In this document: in pieces, positions 7,557-16,963 of the stretch
Position numbering within the stretch: position 1 is the first letter of the stretch
Layout: every line of letters begins with the position of its first letter
Assembly: GCF_023145115.1 (NCBI RefSeq)
Contig: NZ_JAGLEJ010000045.1
Coordinates: 1-30,425 of the forward strand
Source of the DNA: Algiphilus sp.
GTDB lineage: Bacteria; Pseudomonadota; Gammaproteobacteria; Nevskiales; Nevskiaceae
DNA: 30,425 nucleotides
Reading direction: 5' to 3'
Notes under the pieces: model-generated
Seen by the model: only the letters and a program-made list of their open reading frames with translations
What the model was told of the DNA's origin: nothing
Database searches by the model: none
Translations under genes and position numbers: made by a program

Positions 7557-9557
7557 TTGAGCATCGACCAGACCACGCTTTCCAACGCCGTCCGCGCGCT
7601 GTCCATGGACGCCGTCCAGGCCGCCAACAGCGGCCATCCCGGCATGCCCATGGGCATGGCCGACATCGCGACCGTGCTGTGGCGGGACTTCCTGCGCCAC
7701 AATCCGCGCGATCCCGCCTGGGCCGATCGCGACCGCTTCGTGCTGTCGAACGGTCATGGCTCGATGCTGCAGTACGCGCTGCTGCACCTCGCGGGCTACG
7801 ACCTGTCGCTGGACGAGCTGCGCAACTTCCGTCAGCTGCACTCCAAGACGCCGGGGCATCCCGAGGTCGGCATCACGCCGGGGGTGGAGACCACCACCGG
7901 TCCGCTCGGGCAGGGGCTGGCCAATGCCGTCGGCATGGCACTGGCCGAGAAGCTGCTGGCGCTGCGCTTCAACAAGGAGCGCCACGCGCTGGTCGATCAC
8001 TACACCTACTGCTTCGTGGGTGACGGCTGCCTGATGGAGGGCATCTCGCACGAGGTCTGCTCGCTGGCGGGCTCGCTCGGGCTGGACAAGCTCATCGTCT
8101 TCTATGACGACAACGGCATCTCCATCGACGGCGAGTGCGCCGACTGGTTCTCGGACGACACCGTGACGCGCTTCGAGGCCTACGGCTGGCGGGTCATCCG
8201 CAACGTGGACGGCCACAGTCACGCCGAAATCCAGGCCGCCATCGAGAACGCCCGCGAGGGCAACGGCCAGCCGACGCTGGTGCAGTGCCGTACCGTCATC
8301 GGCTGCGGATCCCCCAATCGCCAGGGCACCGCCAAGGCGCACGGCGAAGCGCTCGGCGACGAGGAGATCCGCGCCACGCGCGCCGAGCTCGGCTGGTCGC
8401 ACGCACCCTTCGAGATTCCGGACGAGGTCTACGCCGCATGGGATGCGCGCGAGGCCGGCGGCAAGCTGCAGCACCAGTGGGACGAAAGGCTGGAGGCCTA
8501 CCGGCGCGAGCATCCCGAGGATGCCGCCGAGCTCGAGCGCCGGCTGCGCGGCGAGCTGCCCGAGAACTGGGCCGCGCTGGTGGAGGATCTGGTCGCCAGG
8601 GGGCTGGCCGCCGACAAGCCGGTGGCCACCCGCAAGGCCTCGCAGGCCGTTCTCGATGCCCTCGGGCCCGCAATGCCGGAGCTGCTCGGCGGCTCCGCCG
8701 ACCTTACGCCGTCCAACGGGACGCAGTGGAAGGGCGCCACCGCCATCACGCCGAGCGAGCCGGATGGCCGCTACGTGCACTACGGCGTGCGCGAGTTCGG
8801 CATGAGCGCGATCATGAACGGGCTCGCGCTGCACGGCGGCTTCATCCCGTACGGCGGCACCTTCCTGACCTTCTCGGACTACGCGCGCAATGCCGTGCGC
8901 ATGGCCGCACTGATGCACTGCCGCAGCGTGTTCGTGTACACGCACGATTCGATCGGCCTCGGCGAGGACGGCCCCACCCACCAGTCCGTGGAGCATGCCG
9001 CGGCGCTGCGCATGATTCCGGGCCTCGACGTCTGGCGGCCGGCGAGCCTGCTGGAATCCACCATTGCGTGGCAGGCCGCGGTCGAGCGCGCCGACGGCCC
9101 CAGCGCGCTGCTCTTCACGCGGCAGAACGTAGACCTCCCGCCGCACACCGCCGAGCAGGTCGACGGCATCCGCCGTGGTGGCTACGTGCTGCTCGATCCG
9201 GACGCCGCGCCCGAGGCCGTGATCCTCGCCACCGGCTCCGAGGTGCCGCTGGCGGTCTCCGCCGCGCAGACGCTGAATGCCGAGGGCCGCGCCGTGCGCG
9301 TGGTGTCCCTGCCGTGCGTCGAGCGTTTCCTGGCGCAGGACGCCGAATATCGCGAGCGCGTCCTGCCGAACGCGCTGCGCAAGCGCCTCGCCGTCGAGGC
9401 GGGCGTGACCCACTACTGGCGTGCCTTCGTCGGCCTCGACGGGGACGTGCTGGGTGTCGACCGCTTCGGCGAGTCGGCGCCGGCGGGCGATGTCTTCGCC
9501 CTCTTCGGCATTGACACGGAGAACGTCGTGACGCGACTGCGCGCGCTGCTCGACTGA
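7557..9557 (+). CDS. tkt: Transketolase
   Basis: Thiamine-diphosphate enzyme that moves two-carbon units between sugar phosphates in the pentose phosphate pathway. It has 666 residues, typical length. The N-terminus LSNAVRALSMDAVQAANSGH with PGMPMGMADIA is the conserved opening. GDGCLMEGISHEVCSLAG is the ThDP/metal-binding motif, and the central GVREFGMSAIMNGLALHGGF holds the catalytic Glu of the pyrimidine domain. The start appears to be TTG at 7557: no ATG or GTG lies close upstream in frame, and the next ATG would remove conserved residues. gap and pgk follow on the same strand. The 169 bases upstream hold a small GC hairpin (7423-7441) and no convincing promoter. Confidence 0.96.
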   Translation: MSIDQTTLSNAVRALSMDAVQAANSGHPGMPMGMADIATVLWRDFLRHNPRDPAWADRDRFVLSNGHGSMLQYALLHLAGYDLSLDELRNFRQLHSKTPGHPEVGITPGVETTTGPLGQGLANAVGMALAEKLLALRFNKERHALVDHYTYCFVGDGCLMEGISHEVCSLAGSLGLDKLIVFYDDNGISIDGECADWFSDDTVTRFEAYGWRVIRNVDGHSHAEIQAAIENAREGNGQPTLVQCRTVIGCGSPNRQGTAKAHGEALGDEEIRATRAELGWSHAPFEIPDEVYAAWDAREAGGKLQHQWDERLEAYRREHPEDAAELERRLRGELPENWAALVEDLVARGLAADKPVATRKASQAVLDALGPAMPELLGGSADLTPSNGTQWKGATAITPSEPDGRYVHYGVREFGMSAIMNGLALHGGFIPYGGTFLTFSDYARNAVRMAALMHCRSVFVYTHDSIGLGEDGPTHQSVEHAAALRMIPGLDVWRPASLLESTIAWQAAVERADGPSALLFTRQNVDLPPHTAEQVDGIRRGGYVLLDPDAAPEAVILATGSEVPLAVSAAQTLNAEGRAVRVVSLPCVERFLAQDAEYRERVLPNALRKRLAVEAGVTHYWRAFVGLDGDVLGVDRFGESAPAGDVFALFGIDTENVVTRLRALLD

Positions 9558-9619
9558 TCCACACCACCAACGCGATGGCTGGCGCTCGCGCGGCCGCACC
9601 GACCGACAGGGGAACCCAC

Positions 9620-10624
9620 ATGGCAGTCAAGATTGGCATCAACGGCTACGGCCGCATCGGACGCAACACGCTCCGCGCGCTCTTCGAGTCCGGCCGCGAC
9701 GATATCGAGATCGTCGCCATCAACGACCTCGGGCCGGCCGAGACCAATGCCCATCTCACCCGCTATGACACCGCCCACGGCAGGTTCCCCGGCGAGGTAT
9801 CGGTGGATGGCGAATACCTCGTGGTCAACGGCAAGCGCATCAAGGTGCTGGCCGAGCGCGACCCGGCCAAGCTCCCGTGGGGCGACCTCGGCGTCGACGT
9901 CGTGCTCGAGTGCACCGGCTTCTTCGCCAGCAAGGACAAGGCCTCCGCGCACCTCACCGGCGGGGCCAAGAAGGTGGTCATCTCGGCGCCGGCCGGCAAG
10001 GACCTCAAGACCATCGTCTACGGCGTCAACCACGACACGCTGACGGCCGGCGACGATATCGTCTCCAACGCCTCGTGCACCACCAACTGTCTGGCACCGC
10101 TGGTCAAGCCGCTGCAGGACGGCATCGGCATCGAGTCCGGGTTGATGACCACCATCCACGCCTACACCAACGACCAGGTGCTGACCGACGTCTACCACTC
10201 GGATCTGCGCCGTGCGCGCTCGGCGCCGCACAACATGATCCCCGCCAAGACCGGCGCCGCCGCGGCGGTGGGGCTGGTGCTCCCCGAGCTCAACGGCAAG
10301 CTCGACGGCTACGCCGTGCGCGTGCCCACCATCAACGTCTCGATGGTCGACCTCGGCTTCCTCGCCAAGCGCGACACCAGTGTCGAGGAGGTCGACAAGC
10401 TCATCCGTGACGCCGCCGCCGGCCCGCTCAAGGGCGTCCTGAACGTCTGCGACGGTCCGCTCGTCTCCAGCGACTTCAACCACGACCCGGCGTCGAGCAC
10501 CTACGACCCGAGCCTGACCAAGGCCATCGGCCGCAACGTCAAGGTCTGTGCCTGGTACGACAACGAATGGGGCTTCTCCAACCGCATGCTCGATACCGCG
10601 GTGGCCCTGTCCAGGGCGGGCTGA
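9620..10624 (+). CDS. gap: Type I glyceraldehyde-3-phosphate dehydrogenase
   Basis: NAD(P)-dependent glycolytic/gluconeogenic enzyme, 334 residues. The Rossmann start KIGINGYGRIGRNTLRA, catalytic Cys153 in SNASCTTNCLAP, the partner His180 in TTIHAYTNDQ and the C-terminal WYDNEWGFSNRM are all present. ATG 9620 follows an AGGGGAA site and matches the family N-terminus; a longer in-frame start at 9575 lacks support. It sits between tkt and pgk, with pgk starting one base after its stop. In Pseudomonas the neighbour in a similar metK-tkt-pgk cluster is erythrose-4-phosphate dehydrogenase, but the sequence here reads as ordinary GAPDH. Confidence 0.96.
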   Translation: MAVKIGINGYGRIGRNTLRALFESGRDDIEIVAINDLGPAETNAHLTRYDTAHGRFPGEVSVDGEYLVVNGKRIKVLAERDPAKLPWGDLGVDVVLECTGFFASKDKASAHLTGGAKKVVISAPAGKDLKTIVYGVNHDTLTAGDDIVSNASCTTNCLAPLVKPLQDGIGIESGLMTTIHAYTNDQVLTDVYHSDLRRARSAPHNMIPAKTGAAAAVGLVLPELNGKLDGYAVRVPTINVSMVDLGFLAKRDTSVEEVDKLIRDAAAGPLKGVLNVCDGPLVSSDFNHDPASSTYDPSLTKAIGRNVKVCAWYDNEWGFSNRMLDTAVALSRAG

Positions 10625-10625
10625 C

Positions 10626-11822
<1,197 letters not shown>

Positions 11823-11931
11823 CGCGTTCGCACGCCGCGTGCGCGCCATCGGGCCGCGCATCCGGCGTCGTTGGCGTGCGCGAGCCGCGGGACGGGGCGC
11901 CGGCCCGGGCGGGTGCCGTGGCCGCCGCCGA

Positions 11932-12495
11932 TCACTGCGGCGGCGCGTTCTCCCGCATGCGCGGTATCAGCGACACGAAGTTGCAGGGCTTCGTGCGCGC
12001 ATCCAGCTGGCTGCCCAGGATGCGATCCCAGGCCGTGCGGCATGCGCCGGTGGACCCCGGCAGCGCGAAGATCAGCGTGCCGTTGGCAGTGCCGGCCACG
12101 CAGCGCGACTGGATGGTCGAGGCGCCGATCTCCTCGAAGGAGAGCCAGCGGAAGAGCTCGCCGAAGCCGGTGATCTCGCGGTCGAACAGCGGCAGGATCG
12201 CTTCCGGCGTGCTGTCGCGTCCCGTGATGCCGGTGCCCCCTGTGATCAGCACGACATGGACGTCGGCATCGGCGATCCAGCCGGACACCAGCGCGCGCAT
12301 GCGGTAGATGTCATCCGGAATGAGTTCGCGCGCGGCGAGGACATGGCCGGCCTCGCCGAGGCGGCCCGTCAGCGTGTCGCCGGAGGTGTCTTCGGCCAGG
12401 GTGCGCGAATCGGACACCGTGAGCACGGCGATATTGAGCGGGCGAAATCCACGCGGATCGGCGCTGTCCGGCATTTCGGCGGTCTCGGTTGGCAT
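11932..12495 (-). CDS. moaB: Molybdenum cofactor biosynthesis protein MoaB
   Basis: MoaB/Mog-family protein of about 187 residues, expected to act in molybdopterin adenylylation. The core opens with LNIAVLTVSDSRTLAEDTSG, the MPT-binding loop is VVLITGGTGITGRDSTPEA, and the second loop is LIFALPGSTGACRTAWD, all at normal spacing. ATG 12493-12495 is used; ribosome binding is weak and a second in-frame Met lies seven residues on. It converges on pgk and diverges from the MoxR gene. No other molybdenum cofactor genes are in the window. Confidence 0.93.
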   Translation of the reverse strand: MPTETAEMPDSADPRGFRPLNIAVLTVSDSRTLAEDTSGDTLTGRLGEAGHVLAARELIPDDIYRMRALVSGWIADADVHVVLITGGTGITGRDSTPEAILPLFDREITGFGELFRWLSFEEIGASTIQSRCVAGTANGTLIFALPGSTGACRTAWDRILGSQLDARTKPCNFVSLIPRMRENAPPQ

Positions 12496-12630
12496 GCGGA
12501 CTGCACGGTACCCGAAGGCGCGCGTACTGGCCAGAGCGGACGCCCGCGGCTGCACGCTGCGCTCACGCGCGCGCCGGCGCCGGTACACTGCGCGCTTTCG
12601 CTTCCCGCTTCCGACGACGAGGAAAGGCCC

Positions 12631-13473
12631 GTGCGTTTCGAAGGTACTGACAACTACGTCGCCACCGAAGATCTGAACATGGCCGTCAACGCGGCCGTGA
12701 CCCTTGAGCGCCCGCTGCTGGTCAAGGGCGAGCCCGGCACCGGCAAGACGCAGCTCGCGCTCGAAGTGGCGCGCGCGCTCGACCGCCCCATCTTCGACTG
12801 GGCCATCAAGTCCACCACCAAGGCGCAGCAGGGCCTGTACGAGTACGACGCGGTATCGCGCCTGCGCGATTCGCAGCTCGGTGACGATCGCGTGCACGAC
12901 ATTGCCAACTACATCGTCAAGGGCAAGCTCTGGGAGTGCTTCGAGTCCGACACCCAGCCGGTGCTGCTGATCGACGAGATCGACAAGGCCGACATCGAGT
13001 TCCCCAACGACCTGCTGCGCGAGCTCGACCAGATGGAGTTCTACGTCTACGAGACGCAGAAGACCATCCGCGCCAGGCACCGGCCCATCATCATCATCAC
13101 GTCGAACAACGAGAAGGAGCTGCCCGACGCCTTCCTGCGGCGCTGCTTCTTCCACTACATCAAGTTCCCGGACCGCGAGACGATGCAGCAGATCGTCGAC
13201 GTGCACTTCCCGGAGATCCGCCAGCAGCTCGTGCGCGAGGCCATGGAGGTCTTCTTCGGGCTGCGCGAGCTGCCCGGGCTGAAGAAGAAGCCCAGCACCT
13301 CGGAGCTGCTCGACTGGCTCAAGCTCCTGCTGGCCGACGACATCCCGCCCGAGACGCTCCGCGAGTCCAGCGTCAAGAAGAGCCTGCCACCGCTCTACGG
13401 CGCGCTGCTCAAGAACGAGCAGGACGTGCATCTGTTCGAGCGGCTGGCCTTCATGGCACGACGCAACCAGTAG
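12631..13473 (+). CDS. MoxR-family AAA+ ATPase
   Basis: Chaperone-like AAA+ ATPase of 280 residues. Walker A is GEPGTGKT at residues 33-40, Walker B VLLIDEIDKAD at 111-121 and sensor 1 in IIIITSNN at 153-160. The start is GTG 12631 with a GAGGAAAGG site upstream; longer readings have no family similarity. MoxR proteins usually work with VWA-domain partners encoded next door, as in CoxD-CoxE-type pairs. The likely partner here is at 21602-22783, 8.1 kb downstream on the same strand. The client process is unknown. Confidence 0.92.
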   Translation: MRFEGTDNYVATEDLNMAVNAAVTLERPLLVKGEPGTGKTQLALEVARALDRPIFDWAIKSTTKAQQGLYEYDAVSRLRDSQLGDDRVHDIANYIVKGKLWECFESDTQPVLLIDEIDKADIEFPNDLLRELDQMEFYVYETQKTIRARHRPIIIITSNNEKELPDAFLRRCFFHYIKFPDRETMQQIVDVHFPEIRQQLVREAMEVFFGLRELPGLKKKPSTSELLDWLKLLLADDIPPETLRESSVKKSLPPLYGALLKNEQDVHLFERLAFMARRNQ

Positions 13474-13560
13474 GGCGCTCGCAGCCACCCGGCGCTGTCA
13501 TCATTCCGACACGCCGGTCCGCGAAGCTCCCCGCCTTCTCGGGTCACGGGGGCTTGCGCG

Positions 13561-14874
13561 ATGCCCGGCTACACGCGTCGACGTTTCCTGCGCGATGCCG
13601 CCGTGGGCGGCGTCTATCTCCAGTCCGGCTGGCTGCTCGGCTGTTCCGACCAGGGCGGCGTGGGCACACCCGCGGCGCCGGGCTGCCGGCCCGGGCTGCG
13701 CTCGAACATCGGCAATCTCGGGCCGCTCGGCGAGCCCGACCGGTTCGGCGTGCGCGTGCCGCCGGGCTTCACGGTCCGGCGGGTGGCCGCCGAGGGCGCC
13801 GCGCCCGTTGCCGGGCGCGACTACCGCTGGCATGAAAAGCCGGACGGCGGCGCCTGCTTCGCGGCGCCCGACGGTGGCTGGGTCTACGTCTCCAACAGCG
13901 AGAAGAACGACATCCACGACGCCGCCGGCGTCGGCGCGCTGCGCTTCGATGCCGACGGCACGCTCGTGGATGCGTACCCGATCCTGACCGGCAGCACCAA
14001 GAACTGCGCCGGCGGCGCGACGCCCTGGGGCACCTGGCTGAGCTGCGAGGAGACCGATTCCGGCTACGTCTACGAGTGCTTCCCGCTCGGCACGGCCGCC
14101 GACGCGGTCAAGCTTCCGGCCCTCGGCAAGTTCCAGCACGAAGCCTGCGCCATCGACCCGCTCGCCGATCCGATGCACGTCTACATGACCGAGGATCAGC
14201 GCAACGACGCCGGCTTCAACGGTGGGCTCTTCTATCGCTTCGTTCCGGCCGCCAATGTCGCCGATGGCTCGCGTCCGGATCTGACGCGCGGTCTGCTGCA
14301 GGCGGCGGTGGTCGATCCCGGCGACATCTTCACGCCGCGCGCCGTGCGCTGGGTCGATGTGCCCAACCCGGAACCGGTGGATCTGGTGCGTCACGAAGCG
14401 GTGCTGCGGGCGACCCGCTACCAGGTGCCGCGCGGTGAGCATTTCGACGGCGGCGAGGGCATCTGGTACCACGCGGCCGATCACGGCATCGTCTTCTCGA
14501 CCAAGGGCGACAATCGTCTGTGGCGCTACGACATCGGCGCCGCCACCGTCCAGGCGATCTACGACGATGACTCGAGTCCCGAGAATATCCTCAGCGCGCT
14601 CGACAACGTCATCATGACGCCGGACGGCGACATCGTCTGCTGCGAGGACGGCGACGACACCCAGGTGGTCGCCATCACGCCTGACGGTCGGCAGGTCCCG
14701 ATGCTGCAGCTGCTCGGCAACGGCGAACCGGCAGGGCCGTCGTTCAGTCCGGACGGGCAGCGGCTCTACGTCAGCGGCTACAGCGGTCCCTCCGGCCCCG
14801 GCGACAGCCGCAACCTCGGCGCGACCTACGAGATCGCCGGTCCCTGGTTCGTCTGCGCGGATGCCGACGCCTGA
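13561..14874 (+). CDS. PhoX-like (DUF839) Tat-exported lipoprotein
   Basis: Protein of 437 residues. The N-terminus has a twin-arginine motif RRRFLRDAAVGG and a lipobox LLGC, suggesting Tat export of a folded, lipid-anchored protein. The body shows the PhoX-family hallmarks GATPWGTWLSCEET (near residues 150-165) and KFQHEACAIDP, then VYMTEDQRNDAGFNGGLFYRF. PhoX enzymes are Fe/Ca-dependent alkaline phosphatases, but this protein is much shorter than classic PhoX, so phosphatase activity is only possible. It follows the MoxR gene by 87 bases. Another reading is an uncharacterised beta-propeller of the same fold. Confidence 0.85.
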   Translation: MPGYTRRRFLRDAAVGGVYLQSGWLLGCSDQGGVGTPAAPGCRPGLRSNIGNLGPLGEPDRFGVRVPPGFTVRRVAAEGAAPVAGRDYRWHEKPDGGACFAAPDGGWVYVSNSEKNDIHDAAGVGALRFDADGTLVDAYPILTGSTKNCAGGATPWGTWLSCEETDSGYVYECFPLGTAADAVKLPALGKFQHEACAIDPLADPMHVYMTEDQRNDAGFNGGLFYRFVPAANVADGSRPDLTRGLLQAAVVDPGDIFTPRAVRWVDVPNPEPVDLVRHEAVLRATRYQVPRGEHFDGGEGIWYHAADHGIVFSTKGDNRLWRYDIGAATVQAIYDDDSSPENILSALDNVIMTPDGDIVCCEDGDDTQVVAITPDGRQVPMLQLLGNGEPAGPSFSPDGQRLYVSGYSGPSGPGDSRNLGATYEIAGPWFVCADADA

Positions 14875-14948
14875 GCGCTTCGCGGCGGCGCGCGCCGCCG
14901 GGCACAATGCCCGGCTCCGGGGCGCGTGCCCCGCCAGCGGAGGAGGCC

Positions 14949-16016
14949 ATGAGCATCGCGATCATCAGCAATTCGCCGTTACGCACGGTGCCGGAGCACT
15001 ATGCCCCGCCGGGCGCGGAGCGCTGGTTCACGATCCCGGACGGTCCGGATGCCGGCAAGCGCCAGTTCTACTACGACCACGTCATCGGTGACGGCGCACC
15101 GGAGGCGACGGTGCTCTTCGTGCACGGCAATCCGGAGTGCTCGTACACCTATCGGCACGTGCGCGACGCCCTCATCGCCGACGGCGCGCCGCTGCGGATG
15201 GTGGCACCGGACCACATCGGGTTCGGCATCTCCGACCAGGCCGACTTCGAGATGGTGGACATGCATCACGCCGCCAATCTCGTGCAGCTGGTCCGGCACC
15301 TCGATCTGCGCGACGTCATCCTGGTGGTGCACGACTGGGGTGGGCCGATCGGCATAGGGGCGCTCACCGAAGAGCCCGAGCGCGTGCGCGGCCTGGTGGT
15401 GCTCAACAGCACGATCTTCCCGATGCCGCCCGACGGCCACACCTATGCCAACTGGCCGTGGCGCTTCCTGCCCTGGTGCCGCACGCCCCATGTCGTGCCG
15501 GACCGCGCTTGGGGCGGTATTGCGGGCTGCGTGCTCGCGAACGGCAACCCGGGGTCGCTGGCGGGGCTCTACGGGCGCATGCTGGCGTACCAGGCGCGCT
15601 TTGCGCTGGGCATTCCGGCCGCGGACCCCGACACGCGGGTGTTCTCCGAATCGCTGCGCAGCCGCGCCAACGCGCGCAGCTCGAAGCGCAACGTGCTGCA
15701 GACCCCCTACTGGGGGCACGGTTACACCTATGACGATGCCCGTCATGGTCGGCAGGACAACCACGCGTTCTACCGGCGCATGCAGCAGACGGTGCCGGCG
15801 GCGTGGGGGCCGGGGGGCGCCGGCATTCCCGCGGTCGGCATCTTCGGCGCGTGGGACCCGTGCGCCAAGGATTCGGTGATGCGGCAATGGCACGACGCGC
15901 TGCCGCAGATGGCGTCGCGCACCACGGTGTACCCGGACATCGGTCATTTCGTCGAGGAGTACAAGGGACCCGAGATCGCGCGCGCGGTGCGCGACGTGAC
16001 CCGCGAATCGAACTGA
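14949..16016 (+). CDS. Haloalkane dehalogenase-like alpha/beta hydrolase
   Basis: Alpha/beta hydrolase of 355 residues with no signal peptide. HGNPE (59-63) carries the oxyanion/halide Asn region. The nucleophile elbow VVHDWGGPIG uses Asp129 followed by Trp130, the arrangement of haloalkane dehalogenases and related epoxide hydrolases. The acid is probably Asp303 in GAWDP and the base His333 in DIGHFVEE. These features suit hydrolytic cleavage of carbon-halogen bonds, although the family also contains proteins of unknown activity. ATG 14949 has a GGAGGAGG site just upstream. A glyoxalase-like gene follows at short distance. Confidence 0.85.
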   Translation: MSIAIISNSPLRTVPEHYAPPGAERWFTIPDGPDAGKRQFYYDHVIGDGAPEATVLFVHGNPECSYTYRHVRDALIADGAPLRMVAPDHIGFGISDQADFEMVDMHHAANLVQLVRHLDLRDVILVVHDWGGPIGIGALTEEPERVRGLVVLNSTIFPMPPDGHTYANWPWRFLPWCRTPHVVPDRAWGGIAGCVLANGNPGSLAGLYGRMLAYQARFALGIPAADPDTRVFSESLRSRANARSSKRNVLQTPYWGHGYTYDDARHGRQDNHAFYRRMQQTVPAAWGPGGAGIPAVGIFGAWDPCAKDSVMRQWHDALPQMASRTTVYPDIGHFVEEYKGPEIARAVRDVTRESN

Positions 16017-16095
16017 GCATTGCCACGGGCCCGTCACGCGGCGATCATCCGCCGGGCGTAGCGTGTCGAGATCGCACCGCATCAGGAGGCAGCGC

Positions 16096-16563
16096 ATGGC
16101 GCAGGTCAAGCCCATCCCCGACGATTACCCCCGCGTCTCGCCGTACCTGGTGGTCGACGGTGCGGGCGCGGCGATCGACTTCTACTGCGCGGTGCTCGGT
16201 GCCACCGAGCGCATGCGCATGCCGGGTCCCGGCGGCAGGCTGATGCACGCCGAGCTGCAGATCGGCGACTCGGTGGTGATGCTCGCCGACGAATGGCCCG
16301 ACATGGGGGCGCACGGGCCGAAGACGGTCGGCGGCACGCCGGTTACCCTGAGCGTCTACGTCGAGGACGTGGACGCAACCTTCCGGCGCGCGCTCGATGC
16401 CGGCGCCAGGGCCCTGCGCGAGGTCGCCGACCAGTTCTATGGCGACCGCGTCGGCGCCTTCGAGGATCCCTTCGGCCATCACTGGCACGTCGCCACGCAC
16501 ATCGAGGATGTCGCGCCGGACGAGATGCAGCGTCGCGCCGAAGCGGCCATGCAGGGCACCTGA
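16096..16563 (+). CDS. VOC/glyoxalase-fold protein (PhnB-like)
   Basis: Protein of 155 residues built from two beta-alpha-beta-beta-beta modules. The first is SPYLVVDGAGAAIDFYCAVL followed by GATERMRMPGPGGRLMHAEL; the second is TLSVYVEDVDATFRRALDAG ending in VGAFEDPFGHHWHVATH, which holds the usual metal-site region. Relatives include PhnB-like and bleomycin-resistance-like proteins, most without a known substrate. ATG 16096 follows an AGGAGG site. It lies 80 bases after the hydrolase and 13 bases before the SelW-like gene. Confidence 0.87.
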   Translation: MAQVKPIPDDYPRVSPYLVVDGAGAAIDFYCAVLGATERMRMPGPGGRLMHAELQIGDSVVMLADEWPDMGAHGPKTVGGTPVTLSVYVEDVDATFRRALDAGARALREVADQFYGDRVGAFEDPFGHHWHVATHIEDVAPDEMQRRAEAAMQGT

Positions 16564-16576
16564 TCGCCGCCGGCAC

Positions 16577-16864
16577 ATGGCCGCAGGACACCGCGTCGAG
16601 ATCCGCTACTGCACCCGGTGCCGCTGGCTGCTGCGCGCGGCCTGGATGGCGCAGGAGCTGCTGACCACCTTCGAGGCCGAGCTCGACGAGGTGGCACTGC
16701 GTCCGTCCAGCGGCGGTGTCTTCGAGGTCCACGCCGACGGCAGGCGGGTATGGTCGCGCGCCGATGCCGGGCGCTTCCCCGACATCACCGAGCTCAAGCG
16801 CGCGGTGCGCGACGTGGTGGCGCCGGACCGGGCGCTCGGCCACAGTGACCGGGTCGGCGACTGA
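16577..16864 (+). CDS. SelT/SelW/SelH-family thioredoxin-fold protein (Cys form)
   Basis: Small protein of 95 residues with the Rdx family pattern. VEIRYCTRCRWLLRAAWMAQ carries a CxxC pair where selenoprotein W has CxxU, then ELLTTFEAELDEVALRPSSG with GVFEVHADGRRVWSR and FPDITELKRAVRDVV. The family is thought to act in redox reactions, but a bacterial role is not established. ATG 16577 begins 13 bases after the VOC gene, suggesting one transcript. No UGA lies at the active site, so selenocysteine is not involved. Confidence 0.85.
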   Translation: MAAGHRVEIRYCTRCRWLLRAAWMAQELLTTFEAELDEVALRPSSGGVFEVHADGRRVWSRADAGRFPDITELKRAVRDVVAPDRALGHSDRVGD

Positions 16865-16963
16865 CGCGGACCTGCCGGTGCCTCGGCGTCCGTCGCGTCG
16901 AGTGGCGCCGTCCCGGTCGCGACGACGGTGCGATCGCCCGGCACCCGCGTCCGGATCCCGCCG

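Noticed and set aside
7209..9599. Long antisense open frame (796 codons) opposite transketolase
   Set aside because: A by-product of high-GC codon use: no family similarity, Arg/Ala-rich shadow translation, and a real tkt on the other strand.
11823..11945. Terminator between convergent pgk and moaB
   Set aside because: GC-rich short inverted repeats only, no T-run, and partly inside moaB.
16577..16864. Selenoprotein with in-frame UGA
   Set aside because: The active site is CTRC with no UGA in the frame.
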